A stretch of DNA of 64,000 nucleotides from Brachionus manjavacas (taxonomy: Eukaryota > Rotifera > Eurotatoria > Ploima > Brachionidae), in NCBI GenBank assembly GCA_019054805.1, contig JAHQIY010000002.1, positions 5,332,001 through 5,396,000 on the forward strand, written 5' to 3'. Position 1 is the first letter of the stretch. Each line of letters starts with the position of its first letter. This document shows, one piece after another, positions 1 to 12,500 of this stretch. A program made the translations under genes and the position numbers. The notes beneath the pieces are model-generated. The model saw only the letters and a list, made by a program, of their open reading frames with translations, did not search any database and was not told the origin of the DNA.

Positions 1-2946
1 TAAAACCTTGACACTAGATTTAAATAAAAGTATGATTTGCTTTTTGTTTAATTCTGTTCAAAAATTAGTACATGGCATAGATGGTTCGAAACTTGAAATA
101 GAATATACGTGTGTAAGATGGAGCTTGGCTTAAAACGTGCAAATTTTATTTTTATTTTGCATTTTTGCCAAATCTAAATGCAAAAAAAAAAATAGTTGAA
201 AACGCTGACTTAACAAGACAAAAATTATAATTTGTTTTTATAATTTTATGAATAAACATCTAAATTTTATAAACCTTCTCTGAGTTTGTTAAAAATTCTA
301 AAGTATTTTTAAAAGATTTCCTTGTGTAAATAGTCATGTTAAAATTTTGTGGATCTTAAAAAATATATCAAAAAAGTGTATTTCCCTATTCGATATTACA
401 GCTTCATAGACAAAAACACTACTTAATCATCTCGCTTTGATTTTATTCATAAATTAAAAATAAATTTTTTTTATTTTCATTTAATCGGTTGTAATCTGTG
501 ATCTGATCTGGATTAAATGCATTGTTCAAAAAAATTATTTTAATTTAAAAGAAAAATCCCGAGTTAAAACGCCGCATTAAACTTAAAAAACTTAGTTTTA
601 ATGCGGACCAAAGGCTTTAAACACAACTTTGCATTATAATTGTACACCTTTTAAATTAAGGCTTTTTTTAATATATTTTTAAGCTGCACTGACTAACAAG
701 GGATTTTGGTATTCAGTGTTAATAATTAAAAAAAGTGATTAATTTTTTAAAAAATTTTCAAATAAAAAGTAAATTTGCTACGACCCGTTTCGACCAAATG
801 GCCTTCTTGAATGTTTTAGACTGAAACAAAGAATAAAATTTATTGAAAAAACAAAAAAAATTAAATAAAAAATTAAAAAGAAAAGAAATAATTGCTATTC
901 AAGTTAAAATTATAGAAAAAGAGCTAATTAGAATAAAATTAATAAACAAAAAATAGTTCTTGAAAAAAATACAAAATTATTGTCTAATTTCTATAATTAA
1001 CGTCTAATATTTTATTTATTTATTCAATATTTTATATTAAAAGAATTTTTACAATGCGAAAAATATCAAAGCAAACAAAAAATAAAGATTATATAAGATA
1101 AGATAATTAATAAAATTTTTTTATGAAAAACTAAAAATTTTTTATAATCAATTTCAGGAATTTTTTGTTCATAATAGGTATATTAATTTTAAGAAAAAGC
1201 TCAGGTGATCAGTATCAGTTGATTTACGAACAATGTCCTGGTTCAAGTCAGATTTAACTACATAAAATGAATTTATTTAAAGGACATGAACATGAAATAA
1301 AATTATTTAAAGATTTTCTAAAGTTTATTTTTAATTTTCTAATTGAATATAATTGATCTAATATTCTTATTTTAGGTCTTATAGATGATTAACCTCTATA
1401 AAACAAATTACATTTTTTAAATTTAATAATATAAAATATTCTAATCGATTCACAATTTGAGTCACTCAAGAATCGAATTTAAAATTTTTTATATTTCAAA
1501 AAAATCTTTTTTTGGGTAAATTTACAACTCAAACATCAAGGGATATAACACTTATCTAAATAATTTTTTTTTAATTGTTCTGTTTAAAATTTAATTTAAA
1601 AAAACCTTTATTTTTCTGAATTTTATTAACCACCATTAAATCCTTTTTTTTCAAAAAACTATATTTCATTTTAATCATTTGAAAAGAGTCTTTAGCTATT
1701 AAATTTAGCTCTGAAATATTTTGATCAAATTTATTAAAAAATTGTCTTATTGACATATGTGAGAATTCGGTGCATTAGATTCCGAAAGTATATTACTTTT
1801 TGACCTTATAATTTCTTCAGTGAGCAAATAAGATATAATTTTGGACACATATCGAAGTCTTAAAAATTATTGAAAACATTTCAAGTCCACTGATTTTTCA
1901 ATTTAAATATTTCTTTGAATGAACTTTTAAAAATTAAGACTTATTCGATGCAGTTATTGAACTGCTTGTTTTACTATATATAAAGGCAAATGTCAGTTGT
2001 GTAAACAAAGCAAGAATTAATTTGAATCTTTTTTAAAAACTGTCAATGTCAGTTGTTTAATGCATAATAGATTTTTTGATTTTTTTTAATTTTATTTGAA
2101 ACTAAAATAAATGCAAATAAAAACCATTAACAATAAATTAAAGAAGCTTATTTATTTTTCAAACTCTTGTATTTTAATTTCAAACGGCTGTACCAAAAAA
2201 ATATATGATCTGTTAGGTACTATTTGAAAGTGAGATTGAAAGATTTTTGAAGGAAATTTAAAGAAGAGCTTCTGGTCCAACAGAAATAAACTTTATTAAT
2301 AAAGCTAAAAAATTATCAAAAATAGAGCAAAAGCAATAAACTAAGAGTTTAATAATTTTTCATTCTTTATATGTGAATTTATTGTACTTTGACGAATACT
2401 ATACACCTGTTAGCTTATTTTTAGAGCACTTTTTTTATCAAAATCAAAGATGTTTATTATAAACATCTGGTTTGATTTGCGACTGTTTTTTCTAAAAATT
2501 TTTTTTACTATTTTATTAAAACTCAGTTAATAAAATAAAACATTTGCTATCAATTTTTTCTAACTTATTCAGTTCATTCATCATCTGACATCTAAAATTA
2601 TTAAAAGTTTTTCTTTTTTGATTTCTATCGATTTTAATAATTTTTTCTAATTTTTTCGTTACAAATTTCTATTTGCTTTTTATTTTTATTCACATTAAAA
2701 ATATAAAAGAATATTCTTTAAAAATTAAATTAAACTTAGATAAATTAGAGTAAAGAAAAGTAAGTAATAAAATAATCTTATCTATTTCTCGACTTTATAG
2801 GTTGTTGTCTGTTTGTCTATTCCCTAATTTTGAATTTGAGCATAAGCAAATTTGTGACTAAAAAAAAAAAATCAAGACTCTAATTCGGTCAAAATAAATA
2901 TATTTTTATTACCAGATAATCTAAATTGTAAAAAAATTGATAAAAT
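1..2946. other. Gene-free A+T-rich region
   Basis: I see no convincing gene in this stretch. It is dominated by A and T runs. The only open frame of any length (minus strand, 1571-1756, 61 codons) is lysine- and phenylalanine-rich, as random frames in such DNA are, and has no recognisable domain. A short imperfect hairpin lies at about 573-606, where CCGCATTAAA faces TTTAATGCGG. Another lies at about 2447-2468 around AGATGTTTA and TAAACATCT. Neither has a clear role. Confidence 0.6.
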
Positions 2947-4379
2947 TTAAAACACATTTATAATTGAAGAATATAATTTTATATCTTTAAAATTAATGTC
3001 GCTTTTTATGACCGCACAATTAGCGATACTTGATCTAGATTGAATGAACATGCAATAAAAAAACATACTCAAAGTTAAATATTTATTCAGCTTTTTTTCT
3101 TCATACCATTCTTCAATACACTGATAAGCAATCGGATCTTCATGAATCAAAAATTTGTTAGCAACAAAATGCGGTCTACTTATAAGCTCTGGCAAATCTT
3201 CAACTGAAAAAACACAAATTCCATGTCTATACACACCATTGCAGTCATTTTTTTCACCATACCAGCCTGTATATTTAATCAATGAATCATATTTCTCTAC
3301 CATCGGGTCATCTTAATTAAATTTTAATTTAAATAAAATTCTTGCTTTGTTTAAACATTACATTTGAGACCATGAGATGAAAAAATTTTTGAATTAAAAT
3401 GCAAAGTTGACCAGAAAATTTCATCAGGGCTGTAAGTATTCCGAGTCCATTGGAGAAAATCTTGAGCCCTTTGGTCGAAAATGGCATATTTTGCAAATTT
3501 TCTACTCACTAAATAACTAGAGTATCCTTTATAGATTTTATATCCATGCGGAGGCTCTTTTTTTTTTAAGTCAGTTTTAAAAATGCTATTAGATCTGTTG
3601 TCTTCGATCCATTCATATTCTACCCTTTCGAGAAAAGAATCTATCTTGACCAATTCGATTTCATTTGAACCATTGTAAATTTTGATTATTTTAATCAACT
3701 CTGAGTTGGTTCTTAATGGAAACTCGGTGCCAACTAAATTAAATGCATATTTCCATTCTACTAGTTTTTTATTTAATAAATTTTCATGTTTATTATCACC
3801 TACAAAATCTTTTAATGTTAATAAATCTCTTAAACAGTTAACATCCGCTTGTAATCGACTGAATCCGCCGTATACTATGTGTTCAGTTTTGGTGCTGATA
3901 AACACATTGTCAAGACATTGTACCATGGAACGAATTGCAGCATGAAAATTTTCATTAGATTTTTTATCAATGTGAATGCAATAGATATTTTGAGGCTGAT
4001 AAATTGATTTTAGCAATCGAAAAACTTGCTCGGCATTTTCGTGCACTAGAATACTAATTGCTAGAGGAAAATTTTGATCGGAACTGTCAAAATTGAAGAG
4101 AGTCCTGAAATTTTCACATTCTGACTTATCAAAAATAAAATTTCGATCATCGATTAATTTCAAATTATTCGGTAAATTCTTGACCAATTTCTTAGCTTTT
4201 TCAATTTCGGTTTTGTTCATTTCTAAAATAAGTTTACAATCAACGGGATACTTGGGGCGCTTATATGCACTTGTAGATGATATTTGATTGTTTAAATGAA
4301 GATTAAGTTTTTTAAATACAATTATTATCAAGAATATTACTAAGAGAAATGTTAAATTAATTTTTTTAATTGATTTCAT
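2947..4379 (-). CDS. Core-2/I-branching beta-1,6-N-acetylglucosaminyltransferase-like (GT14 family)
   Basis: Two exons, 4379-3362 and 3311-2947, are joined over a 50-nt intron (GTAATG donor, AAG acceptor, phase 1) and give 460 residues. The N-terminus is a short cytoplasmic stretch followed by one hydrophobic segment (about residues 7-24), the type II anchor of Golgi glycosyltransferases. The catalytic domain follows, with a segment like the family motif around 'ISILVHENAEQVFRLL' and the later 'ANKFLIHEDPIAYQCIEEW', which closely resembles the ANKFD...D..AIQCL end of GCNT enzymes. The splice is supported by the family's conserved KYD-type segment re-forming across the junction. Members transfer GlcNAc from UDP-GlcNAc onto O-glycan cores or I-antigen chains in the Golgi; the acceptor here is inferred from the family only. 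The C-terminal part is easily missed because it lies in a separate exon. A peptide xylosyltransferase, the sister group in GT14, is the main alternative. Confidence 0.85.
3312..3361 (-). other. Intron of the GT14 glycosyltransferase gene
   Basis: This is a 50-nt intron with GT at 3361-3360 and AG at 3313-3312 on the minus strand. Removing it joins a phase-1 T to AT (Tyr) and restores the family motif order. It is typical of the introns across the window. Confidence 0.85.
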
Positions 4380-4912
4380 TTTTATTATTATTCTTCTAAA
4401 TAGAAATGAATCGTAGTTCTTTAAATTTTAAATTCAATTGAATTTTAAATCAAACATCAGCCTTCAAAATGGTATCATAAGTTTTTAAAATGATGCTTAT
4501 TTTTAGATAATTTAAAACTAAAGTAATCATAAAAAATTGATTTTATTTGATCGGTCTTGTCTAAAAATAATTCGACTTTTTTAAAGTAATTTTTAATAAT
4601 TCAAAATAAAAACCTAAATTTCAATCGAATTTTCAACATAATTAAAATTTTTTGTTGTTGAAGAATATTTCTAGAGCTCTTTTAAATTTTGAAATCCAGT
4701 TAATCCATAGATAGATTTTTTGATGTGATAGTAAAAATTGCTTAATGAAATCTTATATTTTGTAACTGGTGAAAATAAACAATTAAATTAATTTTAACAA
4801 TATCAAATAACTGTGAGCCAACAAGCAAATTTTAGATGATTTTATTAAATTTATATTTAGCTATTAATTGAAGAATTTAAATTAAATTATAATAAGTCTG
4901 CAATAAGTGAAT
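4380..4912. other. Intergenic spacer
   Basis: This 533-bp A+T-rich spacer separates two genes on the minus strand. It should hold the promoter and 5' untranslated region of the glycosyltransferase and the 3' end of the secreted-protein gene. I see no specific element. Confidence 0.6.
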
Positions 4913-6373
4913 TTAAATAAGCTTGGCATCTAATTTCATTACATATGAGTTATCTTGATTAAGTCCTCCATGCATTCCAGCTATGATTTTATATTCACCA
5001 CTTGGAAGAGAAATTGCTAGTCTAGATGATAGACCTCCAATTAATGGTGAATCGTCATTGCAGTATTCCAAGTGATTACAAAATCGATCACTTATTTGAA
5101 TAAAAGTGTCTAATTTATTTTTTCCGTCAGCACCATACAATTCAATTGCTCCTTCGATTCGATAGCCTGAATCGACATTAATCCAATAGACTTGATAATT
5201 ATTTGAATAAACTGAACAGTTAGACCGAACACTCTCATCCAAATACTGATCAAATGATCCTGTAAACTCTTCATAAATAGAATTATTAAAAGGAAGCATG
5301 CTAACCATGATTGGATTAAAGCATGAGCCTGTGGGACCATATGGTTCAATTCTAATCGGTTTGAAATCATATTCCAAATAAAAATTTCCCTCGGTATATG
5401 AATCAAACGATGAAGCAACAATTTTATATTCACCTGGAGAAAGAGTTCCATTTATCCTTGCTGATAAACCCCCTACACTCGGATTATCATCATTACACGA
5501 AACTAGATCATTTGACTGCATCTCTATGCAATTAGCATCCGTAATTGCCAAAAGGGTGTCCATTTTATTTACTTGGTCAGCACCAACCATTTTTACATCA
5601 AAGTACATTTCAGTTCCATTTGGGATTGTAAATGGATAGATCACTACTGATGAGTTATTTTCTGAACAACTAAAATGGGTTCGAACACGTTTTTGCATCA
5701 AATAATCGTAATAATTTCCTTTTATTCCAGATTTTGGAACATAAATTTGAACAGGACCTTCATATTGACAAAAATTTTCCTGCTTGTCAACAATTGGCTT
5801 TAGACTAAAATTAATAATAAGGGTAAACCAGGAATAAGCTTTTTCCTTAAGGTTAATTCCTATTAATTTATATTCACCAGGTAATAACAAACCAGACAAA
5901 TAGCTGGAGGATCCATCATAAGTACTGCACATCAATTCATCTAAACATTGAGGACCAGTGATAATCAATGTAACATTTTCTACAGAAGAAGAATAGAAGT
6001 TGTTTACTTTTATGTTAAAATACATTTCGGTATTTAGCTTAAAGCTATAAACTTTCTGTGAAAAATTATCTTTGTTCAGACCACAAAAATTAGTTTGAAG
6101 CGAATTGAAGCTGGAAAACGAATCATAAAAATAATAATTTTCAATACCATAATTAGGAATAGTTAATTCATTAAATAAATAATAAGTAGAGGGACATGTG
6201 TCAGAAGGCTCTTTTTCATAATTCATATCATAATCATAAAAGTAATAAGTAAATAGCATTGATTCAAGTCTGCTTTGCGTTGTTGATTTTTGAGCACTAT
6301 TTTTTGATGCTATTTCGGCATTACAAAATGCCAGAAGAGTGACCACAGCAATAAGTATACTTAATTTATTCAT
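4913..6373 (-). CDS. Secreted protein with three tandem PPC-like beta-sandwich repeats
   Basis: This is a single-exon frame of 486 residues. It opens with a clear signal peptide (MNKLSILIAVVTLLAFCNA, cleavage near residue 19), so the product is probably secreted. The rest is about three repeats of 130-140 residues (near 60-195, 200-340 and 345-486). Each has an aromatic-rich lead, a segment of the type 'LDTLLAITDANC', and, in repeats 2 and 3, a near-identical C-N-D-D-x-P-x-x-GGLS-x-R block followed by a 'LSPGEYKIVA' or 'LPSGEYKIIAG' strand. Repeat 1 is diverged but keeps 'LLPGEYKLIG'. The arrangement resembles bacterial pre-peptidase C-terminal (PPC) domains, which are calcium-binding or carbohydrate-binding beta-sandwiches. 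There is no catalytic domain, so a binding or structural role is likelier than enzymatic. Paired cysteines suggest disulfides. The family assignment is inference from pattern; I know no named orthologue. Confidence 0.75.
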   Translation of the reverse strand: MNKLSILIAVVTLLAFCNAEIASKNSAQKSTTQSRLESMLFTYYFYDYDMNYEKEPSDTCPSTYYLFNELTIPNYGIENYYFYDSFSSFNSLQTNFCGLNKDNFSQKVYSFKLNTEMYFNIKVNNFYSSSVENVTLIITGPQCLDELMCSTYDGSSSYLSGLLLPGEYKLIGINLKEKAYSWFTLIINFSLKPIVDKQENFCQYEGPVQIYVPKSGIKGNYYDYLMQKRVRTHFSCSENNSSVVIYPFTIPNGTEMYFDVKMVGADQVNKMDTLLAITDANCIEMQSNDLVSCNDDNPSVGGLSARINGTLSPGEYKIVASSFDSYTEGNFYLEYDFKPIRIEPYGPTGSCFNPIMVSMLPFNNSIYEEFTGSFDQYLDESVRSNCSVYSNNYQVYWINVDSGYRIEGAIELYGADGKNKLDTFIQISDRFCNHLEYCNDDSPLIGGLSSRLAISLPSGEYKIIAGMHGGLNQDNSYVMKLDAKLI

Positions 6374-7119
6374 TATTTGAATTTTTTCTTCATTTCAAGA
6401 CTTTTATATCATTTTGAATTCAATTACATATGTTTTTTAAAAGCTATGTCAAATCAAATTATTTTTTCTCATTTAGTCAATGATTAATTTTGAACAAAAA
6501 TCAGGCTAAATTTCTAAATAAGGTTAGTGAATTAATTTTTTTTGTAATCAGTTAATGTTAAAATTAATCAGAGAAAGAAATAACATAAAATTGAAAAAAA
6601 ATTATTTAACCAACTTTCATTATAATTGACTCAAATGTCCAAGTCAATTCGATTTTTTTAAAGATTGTTCAAAAGAAAAATTTTCTAGAAAAATGAATAT
6701 TTTTGATTTTTATTTTAATTGATTGATAAATATTTTTTTATTTTTTTCTGCTTTATTTTACTAATCATGTATTATTTACTCAAACAAGCTTGTGTCAGAT
6801 AGCAGCCGTTGCTCAAAAAGGCACTGGAAAAGGGGATGAACACATTCCCAACAAAAATAATTTCCCATCTTTTTCAATTGGATTTCGAAATAACGAGCAA
6901 AAACATTTTCGGTCATAATATCCTGGAACGACTATTTCACGGTTTTAAAACTTGATATCTTCTGCCTTAGAAGCATAATACATTTACCTGCATCCAAGAT
7001 TTTAGATGTGATTAATTTTATAACAAAATTTTAAACAAAAATTGAAATATTAATTTTAGTGTAAAATAAACAATGATTAGAGTTGCAAATTAAAATAAAA
7101 ATCTTTCAAGTACGAAAAA
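6374..7119. other. Intergenic region with a base-richer island
   Basis: Most of this is plain A+T-rich spacer upstream of the secreted-protein gene. The stretch at about 6780-7010 is visibly less A+T-rich than its surroundings. On the minus strand it holds an open run of about 50 codons ending near 6779. I could not match it to any family. It may be a decayed exon or a fragment of a mobile element. Confidence 0.4.
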
Positions 7120-7935
7120 ACGGGTGTAGAATAAAAAATGGCACAAAATTAATTTTATCATAAAAAAAAAATTTTATTTAACAAAGGCTTTAAATTTTTT
7201 TAAAATTATAACTGAATCCTTCTATTTTTGAAAAAACAATATCAGTTAAGGTATTGAATTCCATGACGACATTTGAGCCTAGAGCGAACAGTCTTGGCAT
7301 AGTCTTGTACTACCTTTGGGTCCATATTTCCAAGACAAGTGCGAATTTTGTTTTCGAGTTGCTTAAGATTTTTGGCCTTCCAATCACCCTCATAAACTTA
7401 AGCTTTCAAATTTTCCCAAAAATCTTCGATTGATCGTGCTTTTGGTACGTTTGCTGGATTCACTCCTTTGGCAACATACTTTATATTTTTATCTAACATA
7501 TAATTCTGTCCCATATTCGCATAATGAAATGATTCTAAGTCGGCTCAGGATTCTAGGTTCAAATATGATAAGCTTATTCCGCGTTGTAAAAATTAAATTG
7601 AAATTGAAATTAATTTTTCTGCAAATTTTTTAACGTAATTGTTCTCTACACTCTCCGGCGTCTTGCAAACGTTACTGCTAAAAAGTGAATCGCCTTACAA
7701 CTTCAGCATTTAGCAAATTTTGGTTACTTTATTTAAGTTGTACAAATCTTTTTTGATGATTTCCTATATTTTTTACTAACAAATTATTGAAAATTCAACT
7801 TAATGATATAATTTTTACTTATTTTAAAGCTAGGATCGGCCTGATTTTAAATTTTGAAAAAAATTGAAAAATATCTTGTCCACTCTTATATCATATTAAA
7901 CTAAACTCTTGTGCCATTTTTTATTTTTCACCCGT
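7120..7935 (-). mobile_element. Internally deleted Tc1/mariner-like element
   Basis: Inverted repeats of about 27 nt lie at 7120-7146 and 7909-7935. Both begin ACGGGTG and share the block AATAAAAAATGGCACAA, with only two mismatches. A TA dinucleotide follows the right end (7936-7937), as expected for this superfamily; the left TA appears to have mutated to AA. Inside, on the minus strand, is a transposase C-terminal remnant (7242-7560). The span of about 816 bp is shorter than a typical full-length element, so part of the transposase gene has been lost. Confidence 0.8.
7242..7560 (-). pseudogene. Tc1/mariner transposase C-terminal remnant
   Basis: The translated minus strand reads through the second and third catalytic blocks of a Tc1/mariner DDE/D transposase: a D-L-x-S-x-H-Y-A segment, then NPANVPKARSIEDFW, then VYEGDWKAK and a tail ending near 7242. 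If the Asp at 7541-7539 and the Glu of 'IED' are the catalytic pair, the spacing is 37 residues, the DD37E arrangement. Two in-frame stops (just before the Asp block and in 'NLKA*VYEG') and the missing N-terminal half show that it is dead. No intact copy is present in the window. Confidence 0.8.
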
Positions 7936-9526
7936 TAAGTGATTAGATTCAGTGATTTAATCTTTATTTTCTTTTTTAAAAATTAAAAAACATTTTCAAC
8001 TCTATTTGGTTAAGAATTCAAAAAAATCTGTTCAATATTTATCTTAAATTTTTTTCCCTGAAAATCAACGAAAAATAAAACAGTACACAAAAGATAATTC
8101 AATTTTTAAAAAAGATAACCTGAAAAACTGTTAAATAAATTTATTTTATTTTATTAAAAGAGATATTTTGAATATTATCCTGTTTGATTTTTTATAAATA
8201 AAACCAACTCTTTCTGGGAAATTTTTTCTTTAAGATTTACTGAAAAATGTAAAATAGAAAAGAAATCTTTTCAAATTTCTTCTAGAATATAACAAAAATA
8301 AGGAGGGCCTTCAAAATCCTTCAATGAACACTCTAAGTATTTTATATAAAAAATATCTTGTTCTTTATTTTTCTTTAAATTAAAGACTATTTTTTTGTAT
8401 AAATTTAAAAAAAGTATCTAAAAACAAATTTTTTATTTTAAAAAAACATAAAGAGTATTCATTTCAAAAATAATAAATCCCAATTTTTTCAATAAAAAAA
8501 ACTTTTTAAGTCTGGCAAATTCTTATTTTGCATATATGAAAACCTAGAAGAGCCAATTCTGTAGGTGAGAGTAAAAGAATAAATTTTTTGTTTACCCTTT
8601 CTTAAAAGCTAGCATCAAAATTATTAGCTGCATTCTTTTAGTTAAATAAAAAAAAAAATTAGTTCTTCATTTTTTCAAAATTTTTGTTTTCATTCCGAGC
8701 CTTTTTAGACATCAAAAAAAAGCTTACCTTTTGAATTAAAACGAACAAAATTTCCTTTTAGACAAGCTTTTATTATAGCAATAAACAAATCCCAAAAGGT
8801 AAACACTTGAAAATTTTGGAGTAAATTTAAAAGAGCCTGCTTTTGTATTTGACGCCCATTCAGTTTTTTTTTTTAAATCTAAAAAATTGTCTTAATTATC
8901 TGAAAAAAATTTAGTGATAATATTGTCTCTAAAGAGGTTTCATGAAATTCTAAATAAATTATCTTTTTATTTCTGAATTATTTATTTATCCGTGCTGATC
9001 TAAAGCTCTTTCAAATTAAAAAATAAAATAAAAAAATCAAAATAAAATAAAAGTAAAACAATTTAAAATAAAATATCGAAGAAAATTAAAAAAGACAAAT
9101 TGAAAAAAACAATGACTACATGCCATGTAGAACTTGTCATTAAAATTTCAGTAGAACCTCGTTATAACAAATCGCTCCGAAAAAACCACCATGCTGCATT
9201 CACAAAACTAATTTTAAACTTTTAGAAGGAGTTTCATTTCTTACTATTATTGCTTACCACAGTTTTAGTATTGATATCAGTTAATTATTTTTAGGCTGAA
9301 CTATTCATTTGATTATTAATTTTTGATGATTTATCTTTTAATTATTTGTTTGTCTGAGTTAAATTAAAAAAAAATTCTGATTGTTTTATTTACTTAACTA
9401 ATTAAATGTGCTTGAAAAATAAAATAGAAATCGAAAAAAATTTAATTTAGATTTGACCTAAAATTCAATTTGAACTGATATAAATATACATCAGTTATTA
9501 TTTTAATTAATTATAACAAATAAAAT
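7936..9526. other. Intergenic region upstream of the PDZ-HATPase gene
   Basis: No gene is visible. At 9149-9168 the sequence CAGTAGAACCTCGTTATAAC resembles the terminal inverted repeat of pogo/Tigger-type transposons, but I found no matching second end, so it is at most a fragment. The last few hundred bases presumably include the promoter of the downstream gene. No TATA-type element can be singled out in such A+T-rich DNA. Confidence 0.4.
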
Positions 9527-12500
9527 ATGTTTAATTTTTTCACAAATTTAAAAACCCTGCTAAACTCAGAAGATAAAGATTCAGGTCAAGCAATGCTGAA
9601 TAAGCACATTCGTTTTGATGAAGATACCGACGAAGAAGCTGATCAGAATGATCAATTGAACAAACAAGAAAAAAAAAAAGAAACTTTAAATTTAAATTTA
9701 GTTAAAATTCGTTCAAAACGCGAGAAATCATTTGGTTTTGAACTTCAAGGAAATTCAAATGCAAAAGGAGAACACTTTATTGCAAGTGTAGATGAAGATT
9801 CGCCAGCGGGTCGCGTCGGCCTAGAGAAGAATGATAAAATAATTAAAGTAAACGGCAACGATGTTACTCACATGAACACCAATAATCTAATTGATTTGCT
9901 AGAATACGAAACTGATCTTAATGAGAATAAACTTAACCTTGTCATTTGTAGAGAAATTACGGACTCCAAATTCTCTAAAAGAACTCTGGGTAAACATAAT
10001 AAAAATTAAAAAAAAATATTTTTTAACACTTTATTTAAGAATCTAAAGAGGAACAAATAACAAAAAAAAGATGTGAAGAAAACAAATCGATTGAAGCCAG
10101 CACAGATGTTTATTTGATTGATTTGGACAGATCTCGCTCAGTAGAACATCTAAAAGCACTGCAAATAGACCAAGTTAAATTTGTATCACCTGATCGGTTT
10201 GGCAAAAAAGTGGATGTAGCTTCCAAAATGATTCTCAACGCAAAAGCAAGAGAAATTCAAATAAGTCTTAGTAAACAGGGCAAGTATGTTAACTGGGCAG
10301 AAGTAATTTATGAATTATTATTGATGTATCGATGTGAGCATATTGGTGAACTAGGTCTTGTCCAGGCTGATAATTTAGAAGTCGTAAGCGAGCTGATAAG
10401 AGTTCAAAAGCGCATTGATAACATTATAATTTCCTCGGAAATCAAAGTTCCTTTTGTCTGTTTACTGGACTTGGAACAGTACATTGTTACCGATTATAAC
10501 CACAATGCAGTTCGATTCAACTTGCAAAAAATAAGAGATTTTGATGATCTGTATGTCGGGCCGTTCATACAGAACCAAATTGTGCGCCGTGTTTTCCAAA
10601 TACCGGATCAAGTGACAGACAAAGATCAAATGAAGTTGCTAACTGGTTCCGAATTGCTCAAGTACTTGGTATCCTATTTGAAAGACAATGATCTTTGGTC
10701 TGTCAAAGTAAAACCAACTGATTTCGAAGGCTATCTAATCAAAAAGTTAAAAGTACAACGAATTCAGGATCTGGGTGTAAGAATAATCAATTTAGGCATA
10801 ATTATTGGTGCTTTGAAAACAGTGCAGCATTTGTATTCAGAAAATTTAAAGAATGTCAAACTTGAACTGGAATCAGAAATCAGTGAATTCTATAAAAACG
10901 AAAAAATGTATTTATCTAAAAAATTGGACAAATTTTCATCAAATGAGCGCTATCTACACTCAGATTCGACTCAAGTTGTTTGTGAACTATTGGGTTTATT
11001 CGAAAATTTGTTAGACAAAAATGAGTATTATTACATTAATGATTTTCTTGGCCTAATTAAAGAGTCTTCTTATTTGAGAGATTGCTTTCAGTTGGCAATA
11101 TCCTTGGGCAAACATGAGCTTAACACGGTCATAAGTGACATTGAAAGCAAAATTTCTGACCCGGACTCGACTGATTTTTACCACAAATACAAGACTTTGC
11201 TGAGACGCATTTTTTGTCTAATAGTGGACAAAAATAGCAAGAACAATCGAGAGCTTAAGCGGATATTCAACAAATTTTTAAGAGAAAAGGGTCTAAAAGT
11301 TGTCGATTTTGGGCACAAAAAGTTTACCGAGTCAGAATCGGAGCCTGATGACCAGCCTGTTAATCTACAATCTAAACTAGAAGAGTTTTTAGAACAAAAA
11401 TTTGAGAAAAATTCAATAATTACTCTGAATCATTTGAAAAAAATTGAATCATATCTGTTCTCGGATGATAAGCGAAATTTCATTGATTTAATTGAAAAAA
11501 GTACCAATCTATTTGAAAGGCTAGGACTGAAGCTAAATCTAAATGAGCCAGAAGAGAAGCATAAGCCTTTTGATAGAGAGCAAGTTCTTGGCTATGTTGA
11601 TCAACTAAAACGCGGACTAAATAACCAAATATTTGACCAAAATATTGAGCATTTACTGCTCAGGCGATTTTGCTGTCTAAGCATCCAAGAACTAGGTCTT
11701 GGTAATTTAGACGATATCATAAGAGGCAGTGAAAACATGGCTAATGAGCATGTCCTAGCTGTCGATTCTATTTTTGAGCCTAATTTAAAAGAGAGAATAG
11801 ACTTAAACGAATTGATCCAAATGGCCATTGCTTGTCCATTTCTAGCCGATTTGTACTCTCATTTAAACTGGTCCGAACAAAATGTCTATTATGGTAAATT
11901 TTGCGATTTTGTCAAAAATCTAAATAAAAAATCTATTCAAATTAAAACGCTTGAGTTGACAGATAAAGTCCATCTTAAACTAGATCCAAATTGTTCCATT
12001 GAAAGCCTCAAGGAATCAATAGAAAATTTAGATGCTCAAAAGTCAGCCTCTAATTTACTGTCGTTGATTTGCTTGCGCTACAAATCGATGTCACATGCAC
12101 CCAAATCTTTAATTTCAAACGAAATTCAATCATCAATGGCAACTATAAATGATCAAAACCAGCTGTACAATTTCATCACTGAATTCATATGCATGATACC
12201 AGACATTTGTGTGCCCCACATCATTTTCAAATTCATAATCGAACCATTGGTCAAAATCGACTCAGACCATCAGGTGACAAAAAAAATTTTTCATTCAGCT
12301 GTCACCAACCACTCCAATGATCAAATTTCTTTGTTTATTAGACTTGGCGATCAATTGTCCATTCCGGACTGGTCAATAAGCTCACTAGAAAATTTCCAAA
12401 AATTACCAGCTAAGCCCACTAGAAATTTGGATGATAATATGGAGATTGTTGATAAAATCGAGTGTTTCCATGAACCATCAGAAGTTGTGCCAGTAGAAAA

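Noticed and set aside
1571..1756. 61-codon minus-strand open frame
   Set aside because: Lys/Phe/Asn-rich translation typical of chance frames in A+T-rich DNA; no domain, no supporting splice partners.
5110..5451. 113-codon minus-strand frame overlapping the secreted repeat protein
   Set aside because: It lies wholly inside another frame that has a signal peptide and internal repeats; it is a shadow frame.
9149..9168. Pogo/Tigger-like terminal repeat
   Set aside because: Resemblance to CAGTAGAACCTCG ends is real, but no second end, transposase or TA duplication was found nearby, so it is not called as an element.
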